From contig NC_045147.1 of the NCBI RefSeq assembly GCF_008831285.2, forward strand, positions 12,031,427-12,095,426: a stretch of DNA of 64,000 nucleotides, given 5' to 3'. Below the pieces are notes generated by a model. That model was not told the DNA's origin. It was given only the letters and a program-made list of their open reading frames with translations, and searched no databases. This DNA comes from Nymphaea colorata (taxonomy: Eukaryota > Streptophyta > Magnoliopsida > Nymphaeales > Nymphaeaceae). Within the stretch, counting starts at the first letter, position 1; each line of letters begins with the position of its first letter. The translations under genes were made by a program, and so were the position numbers. Positions 37,435 to 49,300 of the stretch are shown piece after piece.

Positions 37435-38861
37435 AAACTTTAAAATTATGTTGTAATCCCTTGCATATTTCATTCAATATCTTGTTACCATATTTTGTAA
37501 TTATCTCCAGCAGTTGTAACATCTGATATTGTAAACCATATTATATATGAAGGATTACTCCTGCATGTTATCACGCAAGATGCTTTCTCCTCTTCTTGTG
37601 TTACTCTTTTCTTTTTCAACCTTCATTGTTTCAGCTCCTTGAATTTTTTACTCATGGAGACTCCAAGTATCTCTGCCCCTCATTATAAGTATTTGACAGG
37701 CAACCTATCATTAGAAAGAAGAAGAAGAAGAGATGAAAGATGAGGGAAGGAGTTGGTTAAGGTGGTGGCAGCAGTGGCTGCAGGGGGGAGTCAGGGGAGG
37801 TGACCTAAAAAAAATTTAAAAATATTTCACTTGTCTTATATAAAAATTTTAAAAAATGATATTTTGGCCTCTACCAAAATTTAGAAACTTTAATTCAGTC
37901 CCCATCATGAAAAATTTCTCACTCTAGTTGAATGGTTGTCGTCTCCATGAAGGCTGCCAATAAATAGCTTGCCTCCATTCAGGCATGAGATTCCTTATTG
38001 CTACTTAAGGAAAATTATTGAAGACACAAAAATGTGAGATTTCATTTTTCAGGATTCCTTGGTGCTGAATTAAAAGGGAAGGGGGTGGTAGAAAATTTTC
38101 CTAATGAATACCCTCGTTCTCCACTGGACTATGGCTCATTGAATTACTGAAGTCCCTCCACAGGGTATTTTGGTCATTTTGACTTTTCCGATGATAAACT
38201 TTTCCCTTTGGGTCTTATTTTGAATTAATCACTTCCTTTTAGAGGTTACAGAAATGCTTCTTAACAAAACTTTGATGAACATTCTCTTTTGGATAATGTG
38301 TGGTTCTTTTGGAAACTTATATCAACTCACCAGTCACCACAATTGAAAACTCAAGATGACTAAGAGTCACCTTGGTAAAATTCAAAAGATCCTAATGAGC
38401 TAAGATTTGATCAAAAGTGTCGTATTTTGGAACTCAAGTTGTCTTGAATCACCTTAGTAAGATCAAGAAACCTCTTATCACTACAAAAAAAGATGAATTC
38501 ACCCACGCGTGGGATCAAGAAAACTCCTATGGAGGCAATCACCCTAAAATTTATAAAATTCTACATACAAAAAAGAATGAGGTCCTGATACCAAGATGAT
38601 CAAGAAAACAAAACCACAAGCCATAGCTCAATGTGGAAAGGTTTAAAAAAACCGTACGATTTCTGAAGTTCCAGGAACCGATCGGAAGTGACAAATCTAA
38701 CCTTCAAATCATCTTAGTAGAACGAAAAAGATATGGTGCCCTCTTCTAATTTAAGTACTTAAATTAGGCAGTCTGTATTAAACATGGAAAGAACAAAGTT
38801 TCACTACAACCATACATTAATGTTTCATATGATGTTCTCTCATGAATAAGACGGTTGACTC
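37435..38861. other. Spacer between the gag fragment and P450 copy 2
   Basis: AT-rich with no recognised gene. A PBS-like GATACCAAGATGATCAAG (minus CTTGATCATCTTGGTATC) near 38587 hints at a further decayed LTR element, but I cannot define its ends. Confidence 0.4.
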
Positions 38862-38893
38862 TTACAGATGGCGGTGAACTGCACGAACATGAA

Positions 38894-39193
38894 TGTTAAA
38901 AAAAGACCTTTCTTATCTTATCTTCTCCTTATTTGTTGCTTATCTTAACGGTAAGTGAAACTGCATTTGGATGAACTCAAAAGTTGTGGCATAAGATGAG
39001 CCAAATGTTGTTGAACTCCTTGTACAAATTTTTGTATATAAGTTGGAAGATCAATGAAAAGAAGCAAGGAATTCTCTTTTCCTCCCATTTTATCGGCTCT
39101 ATTTCCCCTCTCGCTCTCTTTGCCCAAATTGTTTCTTTCTCTTCTCGATCTGGTTCAGTGCACGTCCAGTCTCTTTCACAAGTCTTCTTCACA
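38894..39193 (+). repeat. 5' LTR of the older Copia
   Basis: Begins TGTTAAAAAAAGACC and ends CTTCTTCACA. TATATAAG at 39035-39042 is the likely TATA box. Confidence 0.9.
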
Positions 39194-39221
39194 TGGTATC
39201 AGAGCATGGAGAGAAGAAATT

Positions 39222-39437
39222 TGGCTGCTCCTGAAGTCTGAAGGTGTCATCTACCACCTTGACTGCCTGGTCATCAACACCTTCATCTTCATCGGCACCC
39301 TCTGCAGATGGGTTCGCTCCAATATCTACATCAACTGTTTTTTCAACCTCCCACAGAATCCCGTTCTGGACCTCAGTGTATGGGAATGAATCAGAGAGGA
39401 GCTCGCCCCCGGTGAGCAAATCCTGGTAGACCAACAT
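39222..39437 (-). pseudogene. TCTP: Antisense TCTP (translationally controlled tumour protein) fragment inside the Copia
   Basis: On the minus strand, ATG 39437 opens [20 protein letters not shown], then [32 protein letters not shown] and DTFRLQEQP, the N-terminal 70 or so residues of plant TCTP in order. TCTP is a small, very highly expressed cytosolic protein tied to growth control. No intron interrupts the 72 codons, suggesting capture from mRNA. Short in-frame gaps occur (after WEVE and in KVVD-DTF). The GTP/GEF-interacting C-terminal half is absent. It sits 12 bases after the element's PBS, opposite to the element's transcript, so the element would transcribe it as antisense TCTP. Sequence just upstream of the ATG (39438 to about 39540) may be its 5' UTR. 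Confidence 0.85.
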
Positions 39438-39540
39438 CGTTGCAGACAGCGACACCCTAGTGATCCGCCAAAATCGTATCGAGAAGAATGTTTTCCTGCC
39501 CAATCTCGCCTAAACTGAGATGACTTCGCATCCAAGAGAA

Positions 39541-40500
39541 TGTGAAAATCAGAGCTCGTTCATCTGCTATACTTCCTTCTCCTTCTGAAAATCAGCGTCT
39601 GATGGAGCCGTTTGGGTTTACTCTCCTTCTCCACCGCCTCAATTGCGTTCTTTTGCACGAGAAACCTGTAGAGCTTGACGAGGAGCGTCAGCATCATCAA
39701 CGTCAACAGAAAGATTTGGTTTCTTCTCTGATTTTAGACAGAGTTTTTCCAGCGAAGGAAAGAGGGAGGAAATAGAATTTGGGGCTATCGGACTGTAATT
39801 TTTTGAGGGGCGCTTTGAACTCTTTTTCTGATTGCTATAAGGTGAGAATGATGGTGATATTCTGACATCACTGTTTTTTTTCTGCCCCTTGAACATGAGC
39901 ATCGAAGCGTCCTGGTAGAAATTCGCGAGGCCTGCTCTGTTCGCACGCCTTCGCCACCGAGTCAAGATTCATCGATGAAGATCTTTCATCCATTCCCCTC
40001 TAGGTCCTGCAACTATGACTTCTCTATTTTCTAAGGAAGGAGGAAGACGTCTACTGCTAATCGAGGGACATCCCCAGCAGAGAGTATCAAGAGCTAAGGC
40101 CAGGCGTAAAGCCTGCTACAGTTACTGAAATCCGTGTTCAGACGAGAAGAAGCCGCTGCATCAAGGACGCCTCTGTAGCCTCTGTCGCTTCATCGGAAAC
40201 TAGCAGTCGCCGGATCTTCTAAATTTCTGTCGTTTTTCCTGTGGCAATTCTCTTCTCCTGCCACTACTCTGTTTTTTTTCAGTCATTAAGGAGCAGTCAT
40301 GGCGTCGACAGCAAAGGATATTGGCAGGCCGGAAGATACTAATGGCTATGAAAGTTCTCAGGTGATATCTCCTAACTTTCGCCCATCACTTGTTGCAGCT
40401 ACCATTCATAATCAAAGGCTGGTGGACCCCATGCGAGCGATGGTACTAGTTTCTTTGATAGAAACGGTCAATCTTTCAAGGAAGTTGTACCCTCATTCAC
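39541..40500 (+). other. Copia leader of mixed origin
   Basis: Between the TCTP fragment and the first Copia protein. No Gag domain is present. The minus strand at 39656-39685 encodes LLVKLYRFLV, the same ten residues as in ribosomal protein L18, but neighbouring residues do not match. The frame 40299-40676 (MASTAKDIGR...) may be a residual or novel gag start. Confidence 0.4.
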
Positions 40501-40501
40501 T

Positions 40502-43500
40502 ATGGATGAGTATCATAAACTCTTATCACTTGTTAGAACTCCCTCTGCCTTTATCAATTTCGCAGGTAATATATATTCATCTCATCTTTCTTGGATCATC
40601 GATTCTGGAGCAAGTCGGCACATTTGTGCCGATAGTTCTTTACTCCAAAAACAAACAAATTGCCAAGTACCTATAAACTTACCTAATGGACATACAATAA
40701 CTGTTGATCAATCTGGTGGTGTTAAACTACCACCTTTTACTTTTGAAAATTCATTGCATATTCCCTCTTTTAAAGTGAACCTACTCTCTGTGAGTCAATT
40801 GACCAAAGCACTAAACTGTTCCGTAACTTTTTTTCCTACTCATTGTGTCTTGCAGGATCTAGCGTCGAGGACGACGCTTGGTCAGGAGAAAGAAAAAGAA
40901 GACATATATGAACTCGATCCAGTGACTTCATCCACAAGCTGCTTTACTGTGTTATATTCCCAAAATCTCTAGCACAGGCGGTTCAGTCATCTTTCTCTTT
41001 CTGGTCTTAAACTTGTTGATTCTTATGTAGGTTTGAATTGCGATTTGAATAAGGAAATTTGTTGTGATGCTTGTCATCGCGTAAAGCAAACTCGTTTGAA
41101 GTTTGATTTAAGTAGTATTGAAACATCAAAGCTTTTTGAATTAATACACTATGATATTTGGGGGCCGTATACTCAGTCCACCCTTACTGGAGCACATTAT
41201 TTTTTAAGTATAGTTGATGACTATACAAGATCTACATGTGTTTTTCTAATGAGACATAAACATGAAACATTTCATCTCATGAAAATTTTTTTTGCCATGA
41301 TTAAAAATCAGTTTGGAGTCTGTATTAATAATGTGCGCTTAGATAATGGGTCTGAATTTTTTTCATATGAGATAAAATCTTTTTTTCAAATGCAAGACAC
41401 TTTACAACACAATTGTGTCGCTACTCTACAACAGAATGGAGTAGTAGAGCGAAAACATCGACATCTTTTAGAAATTGCTAGAGCTTTGCGTTTTGATGCA
41501 AATTTACCAAAACGTTTTTGGGGAAAGTGTGTTTTGACAGCAACTTACTTAATCAATCGCATCCCAACTCCAGTTTTGAAAGGAAAGTTACCATTTGAAA
41601 AATTGTTTAACAAAAGACCAAACTTCAAGCATTTGCGTATTTTTGGATCACTTTGTTATGCTACAAACAATGACCACAATAGAAATAAATTTGATGTTAG
41701 AGCTCATAAATGCATATTTCTTGGCTACCCTCAAGGACAGAAACCATACAAAGTATATGATCTAGAAAGTAAAAAGCTTTTTACTAGTCGAGATGTTATT
41801 TTCTATGAAAATATTTTGCCTTTTCAGCAAGAAAGAGAGAACGAAAGTTTGCCCGTATTGCCTTTGCCAATTACCCAAGTTGATGAAATTAGTCCCTTGG
41901 ATAACATTATTCATAATAACGACAGTCCAAATACACCTATACTTGAACCAAATCATAACCCATCAAATATGTCCATTAATCATGAAAATGACCCATCACC
42001 TGAGTCATCAAGCGAGGTTGTTCAACCACCTCAATCCAGTGCATCAAGTTCTATTGCTGAACCAAAGCCCACTGAATCATTAAGAAGATCCACTCGTCCA
42101 AAACGGCCAGTTACCTGGATGCGAGATTTCTATTGCTCTCTTATTCCGGCTCCCTCGATCAATGGTATCTCGACGTCCAGTGAAATGAAAGGCACAAGGT
42201 ATCCTCTTTCTAACTTTATTTCACTTTCTCGTTTCTCTCTCAGTACTCTCATTTCTTAGCAGCCATAGTGTCCACATCTGAACCAAAAACCTTTGAAGAG
42301 GCAGTTGGACATAGGGAGTGGCGAGAGACAATGAACTCAGAAATTAGTGCACTAAAGGAAAACAACACTTGGACGATGATCACCTTGCCAGAAGGAGTTA
42401 AGCCCATCGGTTGTAAGTGGGTTTACAAAATCAAGTTCAGATCAGACAGTACTATTGAGCGATACAAGGCACGACTGGTTGCCAAAGGTTATTCCCAACA
42501 AGAAGGACTCGACTACAATGAGACATTTGCACCAGTCGCAAAAATGGTAACTGTCCGAACTCTACTTTCAGTCGCTGCAGCAAATGATTGGTTACTATAC
42601 AAAATGGATGTGAATAATGCCTTTCTTTATGGTGATTTACTTGAAGAGGTCTATATGCAAGTTCCACCAGGATATGACCGTAAGGGGGAGAATCTAGTAT
42701 GTAAATTACATAAATCTCTCTATGGTCTCAAGCAGTCTCCTCGAAACTGGTTTCACAAGTAATCATTAGCACTGACAGAGTTTGGATTCAATCAATCAAA
42801 GATCACACATTGTTCACTTACAAACAAGGTCAATTTTTTGTTGTTGTTCTTGTTTATGTAGATGACCTTATTATTACGGGCAACACCAAGGAGCAAATTG
42901 ACAAATTTAAGCAGTTTTTATGCCAGAAATTTCGTATGAAAGATCTCGGTACTCTTAAATATTTTTTGGGTCTAGAAATTGCCCGTTCAAGTGCAGGAAT
43001 TTATGTTTCGTAGCAAAAATATGCTCTTGACATTATAAGCGAAACAGGTATGTTGGGTGCCAAGCTAGTGGAATTTCCAATGGAACAAAAGCATGGACTC
43101 GACTCCACACAAAGTCGGTTGCTAAGAGATCCGACTACGTATAGAAGGCTGGTAGGACGACTAATCTATTTAAGTATAACAAGGCCCGATATTCAATTTG
43201 CAGTTCACTTGTTAAGTCACTTCATGCAAACACCACGTGAGATATATCTTCAAGCTGCATTAAGAGTGGTCAAGTATATCAAGTTGAAGCCAGGACAAGG
43301 CATTCTTCTTAGTAAACAAACCAATCTTCAAATGTGTGTATTTTGTGACTCTGATTGGGCGGCGTGTCATGAAACACGAAGGTCAGTAACTGGTTACTGT
43401 GTTCTCCTTGGTGATTCTCTAATTTCATGGAAAACAAAAAAACAGCCCACAGTATCTCGCTCCTCTGCAGAAGCAGAATACAGGGCAATGACAAATGCAG

Positions 43501-43727
43501 TATGTGAAGTGACTTGGTTAAAGTTCTTGTTGATGGATCTAGGCGTGAGACATTCACAACCAGCAAATCTATATTGCGACAATTAGGCTGCTATGTATAT
43601 TGCAGCCAATCCAGTTTTTCACGAACGTACCAAGCATATAGATTTAGACGGTCATGTGGTGCAAGAAAAAATAAATGAAGGTCTAGTAAGGACCAGTTAC
43701 ATTAAGAACAACAGACTTATTCACTAA
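40502..43727 (+). pseudogene. Copia pol remnant: protease, integrase, RT, RNase H
   Basis: Protease WIIDSGASRHICAD near 40590; integrase with IVDDYTRS, RLDNGSEFF and QQNGVVERKH (41033-42259); RT from 42268 with [11 protein letters not shown] and YVDDLIITG; RNase H with DSDWAACHETRRSVTGY and SSAEAEYRAM (43050-43586). In-frame stops at about 40970, 43011 and 43584, and frame changes near 42260 and 42765. The element is not autonomous. Confidence 0.88.
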
Positions 43728-43806
43728 GGCTTTAGGCAAGGAATCATTTAATCAACTTTTATCCAAACCGAGTGTAAGAAATCTCTACGCTCAGTTTTAG
43801 GGGGAC

Positions 43807-44109
43807 TGTTAAAAAAAGACCTTTCTTATCTCATCTCCTCCTTATTTGTTGCTTATCTTAACGATAAGTGAAACTGCATTTGGATGAACTCGAAAGTTGT
43901 GGGATAAGATGAGCCAAATGTTGTTGAACTCTTGTACAAATTTTTGTATATAAGTTGGAAGATCAGTGAAAAGAAGCAAGGAATTCTCTTTTCGTCGTCT
44001 CTTCTCTTTCTCTCTATTTCCCCTCTCTCTGTGCCCAATTTGTTTCTTTCTCTTCTCTTCTCGATCTGGTTCAGTGCTCGTCCAGTCTCTTTCACAAGTC
44101 TTCTTCACA
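43807..44109 (+). repeat. 3' LTR of the older Copia
   Basis: Matches 38894-39193 with scattered substitutions and indels, including a different CT-rich stretch near 44000. Confidence 0.9.
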
Positions 44110-46345
44110 GCCCCGATCAATGTGAAGAGTCAGCATGGTTTTGTAAGTCACTTCTTTAGACGGGTCCTTTAATTTGAATCTAAAGCAAGCAGTAAGCAGT
44201 GCAGCTACTATCTTCATCTGCCGATACGCGAAATCTTTACCCAAGCACGTTCGTGGACCAGCCTGTGACAGTGAATGAAAAATTTTGAGATTTTCTTTCT
44301 TCGGACCTGGATCTTGCCATAATGTTAGTTATTATGTGTGTAAATGATGCAGCAAAACGTTCGAGAGCTAACGTACGTGCAATATTTGATTGTATAAAGA
44401 ACTCTACTTACATGAAATGCTGGAAATTTGAAGGGGGATTCTGGTCTGAAAACTCCGTCGTGGAGCCATCTCTCTGGCCGGAAATTGTCCGCATGGTCGC
44501 CCCAGATATACTTCATTCTGCCCATCGCATAAGTTACATGGTTGACTCCATCACCTTTCTTCACTTTGAATCCATCAGGGAGGACGTCAACCTTGCATGC
44601 ATACTGTCTATCCTGGGAAAACTCAATTAAGATGCATATTTATCTGGTTTGAGTGGCCGGAAGAAATCAATATAAGTTTAAAGCAAAAAGCCAGCATGAC
44701 CGTGACTTTCCCTATTACAGGAAAAGAAAAAGGCACTCCTACAATTTCAGAAACAAGAAGGGCCATCTTTGAAAGTTATTCTTCAGAAAATTGCCAAATG
44801 CCTATAACTATCTTAGAGATTTCATACCACGAGCTTCACACATGGAACTCTAGTCGTGTGTTTCTCGTGACCTTTCGTAAACATTGACAGTTTCACCGTG
44901 GTATCTCCGCTAAAATTACTACTCTTTCTTGCACTAAATGTCATCACAAGTGAAAAAAGATGCAAATTGAAAGGTAGGGTTATTTTATTTGAGTGATGCC
45001 ATGTTTCGATGTGCTTGGGTCACTGGTGATCAAGGTAATGACTTGAAGTACCATGTTACTCCTAAAATCTGAAAAGGGGGAATAGAAACAGCACTGAACT
45101 ACACTCTGAATGACAAAACACCATCATCAAATCCGTATGTCTATGTGAAGGTGCGTGCAAACATGTGCAAAGCTTCTATGCTTCTTCTTATATGACAGAA
45201 CAGTTATGTTATATGCTATTTATCGAAGATGTATAAAACCAAAATGTCTTCAGTCAGATAAAGAGTGTCAAAGCAGAGGAATTATAATGCTTACAAGGGG
45301 GACTGCAGGGTACAATCTCAAGGTTTCGCTCAAAGCAGCATGAAGATACTGCTGCTTTTCTAATGCCCCTTCTGTAAGTTTTTCCAGAAACTGAGTAAAC
45401 TGTCCTTTTTCACCAGAACCAACTATCTCCTTGACCTCTTGTGCAGTCTTCTCTTGTATAAGGGGATGCTTGCAGGGAAAATATATGAACCATGAAAGCG
45501 TGCCACCAGTGGTATCCTTCCCGGCAATCATGAAGTTCAAAATGATATCCCTCAAGTAACGATCGTTTATGGTCTCCGGAGTCTTCTCACTTTCCAAAAG
45601 GAACCTTGACAAAATATCTTCACCTATTATTATTTTCAAAACCCAGCAAATCATGACTCTGCATTTAAAAAACTTACATAATTTGCTTCCAAATGAAAGG
45701 GTCCAAAAGGTTTATGACTTTGATGGCACGAGTACTGCTTCCGTCTAGACCTGATGATTTTATGGATGAATTCATTAATCACTGCAATATTTTTTCTGAG
45801 TGTTGCTTCTGTACCAACATTGAAAAATCTCTTGACCTTCCAGAATAAGTTAACGTAACGGTGAAATGTCAAAGCGTTCGCTTCATCAAAAGCCTTGGCG
45901 AATGTAATCGCTTCCTCGTTAGATTCATCCAAAATATTCAATTTGAGCCCAAATCTAACTTCGAATATGGAGTCCATGGAATATTTAGTGAATAATTCCT
46001 GCATTGGACACAGAGATACGTACATGAAAGCAATCACACTCCACACGTAATACTTGATCTGCACGGTTAACAGAAACAGTAACAAAAAGATAATAACGCT
46101 CGCGACATATGACCATAGGCATCGGTAGATCTAGCTTTTGTTCAACTTGATAAGCTTTCTCGTTCTAAATCAATCTGATCAACTCAGACATTGAATTGGG
46201 CACAGAAACCCCTAAAAGAAAAAGAAAAACGATAATTCAAGACTGAGAAGCATGGTCGTGTTGCCATGGAACCAGAAGGTGCAGCGCACCAATCTGGTTA
46301 CTGGACGTTTTCATTTCTCTGGAGAACAGAGAAACAACTTTACTT

Positions 46346-49300
46346 GGGGTCCGCTTTACTAAGAAAACCGATCTTCTGATTGGGATCGGGCGATCGGATG
46401 ACCCAATACTTGGTCACGTGAATAAAAGTCTGAACCTCTAAGAAGTGTATTCAAGGCAACAGGAGAGGGAGAGGATGATTTTTGATATTTTGAAAATAAA
46501 TGGCATATTTCATTCAACACGCGATTCTTTGAGAATTTAGACTAAAAGCTAAGTGGTGATATGTTGAAAGTGAGAAGTTCAGTAGTACTTTGTGAATCCC
46601 TCAAAAATTGGGAGGGTCTTTTTGAAAATTCAAAGAAACCCGTAAAGAACAGTTTTAGAAAACAATGTTGAAGAAAATCGCGTCTAAACTTTTTCGTACC
46701 AATAGAGTTTCAACTTTTACGTTTATTTGATAAAAGGTGAGCTTCGTTTCCTTTTTTCAATTTACTTTTCAGATCGCTCTAAATGAAAGTGAAACTACAT
46801 GAAACCTGAAAAATATCATTCCTACTTTGCAATGTTGGTAGGAGTTTTTATTTATGAGAATAAATTCGTTTATTATTTAAATAGGTTTTGGCAGGAATAA
46901 ATATTTTACCTAATGATAAAATTTCATAAGATTGGAAAATTAGTTTTATAATCTTTGTTTTTCTGCTAGACTTTAGTTTTTTCATGATTTTAGTATTTGA
47001 TGTCTAAACTTTCAAAAATTCAGTTAATCTGAAAATAATTTATAGTTACAAATGAATATGAAAAGTAATGTGTATTTTTGTTGGTATTTTTAGTTTATGA
47101 AAATAACATGCCAACTATAAAGTATAATATCCAAAATTCTCGTAATTTGTTGTTTAAGCTTCTCTTGGATCCACACATTGAGTCAAACATGAAGAAAAAC
47201 GTCTGCTACTGCAAGAAACATCGCTCAAAACCTAGCCATATCTTTTAATGCCTCCTTGTGTTTTTTGCCTGTCGTACCTGTTACACTTCATTACTAAAAA
47301 AATTAATCATGTATTAATGATTGTTGAAAACTTTTGAGCTTAATCATGGATTAATGATTATCAGAAACTTCTGAGGGTTGATAAGAAAGTTGACTAAATG
47401 GTTAGTTGTCTTGCTTCCTACCCTTTTTAGAACAGACCGAATCTGCTTGCTTGAAGATGGGTAGGTATCCGATAAACTAGAACCCCCAACTCGATGTTCA
47501 AAATGAACGAATCTAGTTTTAATATTTGGCATCATGTCAGGCTTGACACTCATACCTGAGGCCTCATAGGGACAGACACAAGGATGCACAAGTGAGTTGA
47601 TTAAATGATTAATTATCCAAGTTTCTAGTCTTTCTAATGTAGGCATACAAGTTACTATGTGATGGATTGAGACTATCTAAACTATGAGCCCTGTGGTGGT
47701 TGTTACAATAAACATAAAAAACCATGAGGTGAAGAAGGTGGGTCTTTGCCCAACTGGCCACTGATCATGGAGAGTTGAAGAGGGAGATCCAATTTTCTAG
47801 ATTTAGATTTGAATTTCTTAAACCACACAAGAAAAAGAGTAGGATCTCAATGCATCACAACTTCAACGGATCACGAACACTTGTTACAAAAAATCCCCTT
47901 TGAAGACATTTGATTACCACTCATCTAATTGGAACCTATGATTTAGATATGAGACACACGGATTAATGATCAGATTCAAATTCTTCTATCTCATATCAGG
48001 TTTGTCAACATAAAATAATCAATTTTAACCTATGATCTTAATGCACCGAATTAAAGATAAGATTCAAATTCTTCCATCTCATATCAAGTTTGCCAATATA
48101 AAATAATCAATTTTAACCTAAGATCTTTAGCTTGATGCACCACCATATATTAATTGGAAAACATTATTTTTTATCATGATTATGCAAAAACGATCTCAAG
48201 ACTCGTCCCAGCTTAGCCCTAGATTAAACTAGTGTTTGAATGTTAGTAAAAGAAGAAGGGTAAAAAATGCTGGGTAAATTACCTTAAGTATATTTTGGGA
48301 CGGGTAACATTATTCAGCCGACGAGGATCTTGGACCCCAACTAGGGGTGAGAGGACAATAGCTTTGAATGGCATATAAATATTGGTTTGTTTTCGGGTGG
48401 TCAAGAATTCTTGGAGCAATAAAAGATTTTCCTTAAAAGGACTTAAAAAGCTAGACTACGATGATTCGATACCCAAGTCGCCCCGCTACCACAAAAAACC
48501 AAAAATTTCATTGAAACCCATCGATTGCAGATGCTTTTGTATCTTATATGAATGGTTTGATGATCCGGTATGCATGATTCACGATCAATTGAGTTCGAAT
48601 TTAAGTGCGAGTGTGGGAAGAGAGAGAGAGAGAGTTGCTTCGTACATTTCATGTTGTATGTACTTCCGAATTGCTATAATAATTTCATCTCCTCATTTCT
48701 TGAGCGAATTATTAAATCACAAGGTATGTTTGGAGGGGCTCAACACTGGACTGCCTTAAACTTCTTCTAAAAAACAGTAGCAAAATTTCCTAAACACAAA
48801 AAGCAGATATTTAAGACACCAACATCATTTTTTGTCAAAATGATTGTTAAATCAGTAAAATTTTACTTTTTCCTTTATAAGAATTGACCTGAAAAAGAAA
48901 AATAACTACGTGGATACATATAAGGGGCCGTTAGCTTTTAAGAATTAATGAAGAAAAAAGTCATTCACCTAACTAATTAGATTAGGAAAATTAACTAAAT
49001 TGAGTATAGTTGACCTACTGATTATTGGGTGCGCTTGTATAAATTGGTTTTACTTGAGAGCGTTTTAGGTCCTTTATCAAACTAATTCCTAAGAGGATTT
49101 TAGTTCTTTTATCACGCTAACATCACTGTCTTGCAAAACATGGATTCGCACAAACAATTTTAAACAGATGACATAGAAAATAAAAACCTATGCAAGCTTT
49201 TCAATAATCAAGGTTCCAACATGGTGTTTAACCACAATTGATCAGACATAACTAAGCCAAGATTTTCTATGGATCATCAAGTTACATGCTGGTAAATGCT

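Larger units (their letters stand above)
38894..44109 (+). mobile_element. Older Ty1/Copia retrotransposon in exon 6 of P450 copy 2, with host fragment
   Basis: LTRs 38894-39193 and 43807-44109 (about 300 bp, many differences and small indels, clearly older than the intron Copia). PBS TGGTATCAGAGCATGG at 39194-39209. Polypurine stretch TTTTAGGGGGAC just before 43807. No target duplication is present: 5' flank ACATGAA, 3' flank GCCCCG, with one base fewer than copies 1 and 3. Gag is missing apart from its tail; in its place is 1.3 kb that includes an antisense TCTP fragment. Confidence 0.9.
38862..46343 (-). pseudogene. CYP704-like cytochrome P450, copy 2, truncated and broken
   Basis: Only exons 3-6 remain. 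Exon 3 begins at 45998. Exon 4 is 45623-45295, exon 5 is 44612-44412, and exon 6 is 44262-44110 continuing at 38893-38862 beyond a Copia insertion. Faults: exons 1-2 are missing because sequence stops inside intron 2 at the A/B junction; exon 4 lacks 4 bp at its start, shifting frame; about 13 bp around the exon 3 donor are gone; and exon 6 is split by a 5.2-kb element. The haem-loop exon and FRPERW are preserved. It cannot make a P450. Confidence 0.88.
9559..46345. repeat. Tandem segmental duplication, unit A
   Basis: Collinear with 46346 onward once the LTR insertions are set aside. 9559-9979 plus 19997-20507 matches 46346-47240; 21241 to about 26150 matches 47280-52037; about 26150-36150 matches 57990-62880; and the decayed gag fragment at 37107 matches the one at 63787. 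Unit A holds P450 copies 1 and 2, the LARD element and both coding Copia elements. Without its LTR insertions it would be roughly 16-17 kb. Confidence 0.85.

Noticed and set aside
39222-39437. TCTP as a functional gene
   Set aside because: Only the N-terminal part is present, with internal gaps and no C-terminal half; it lies inside an LTR pair.
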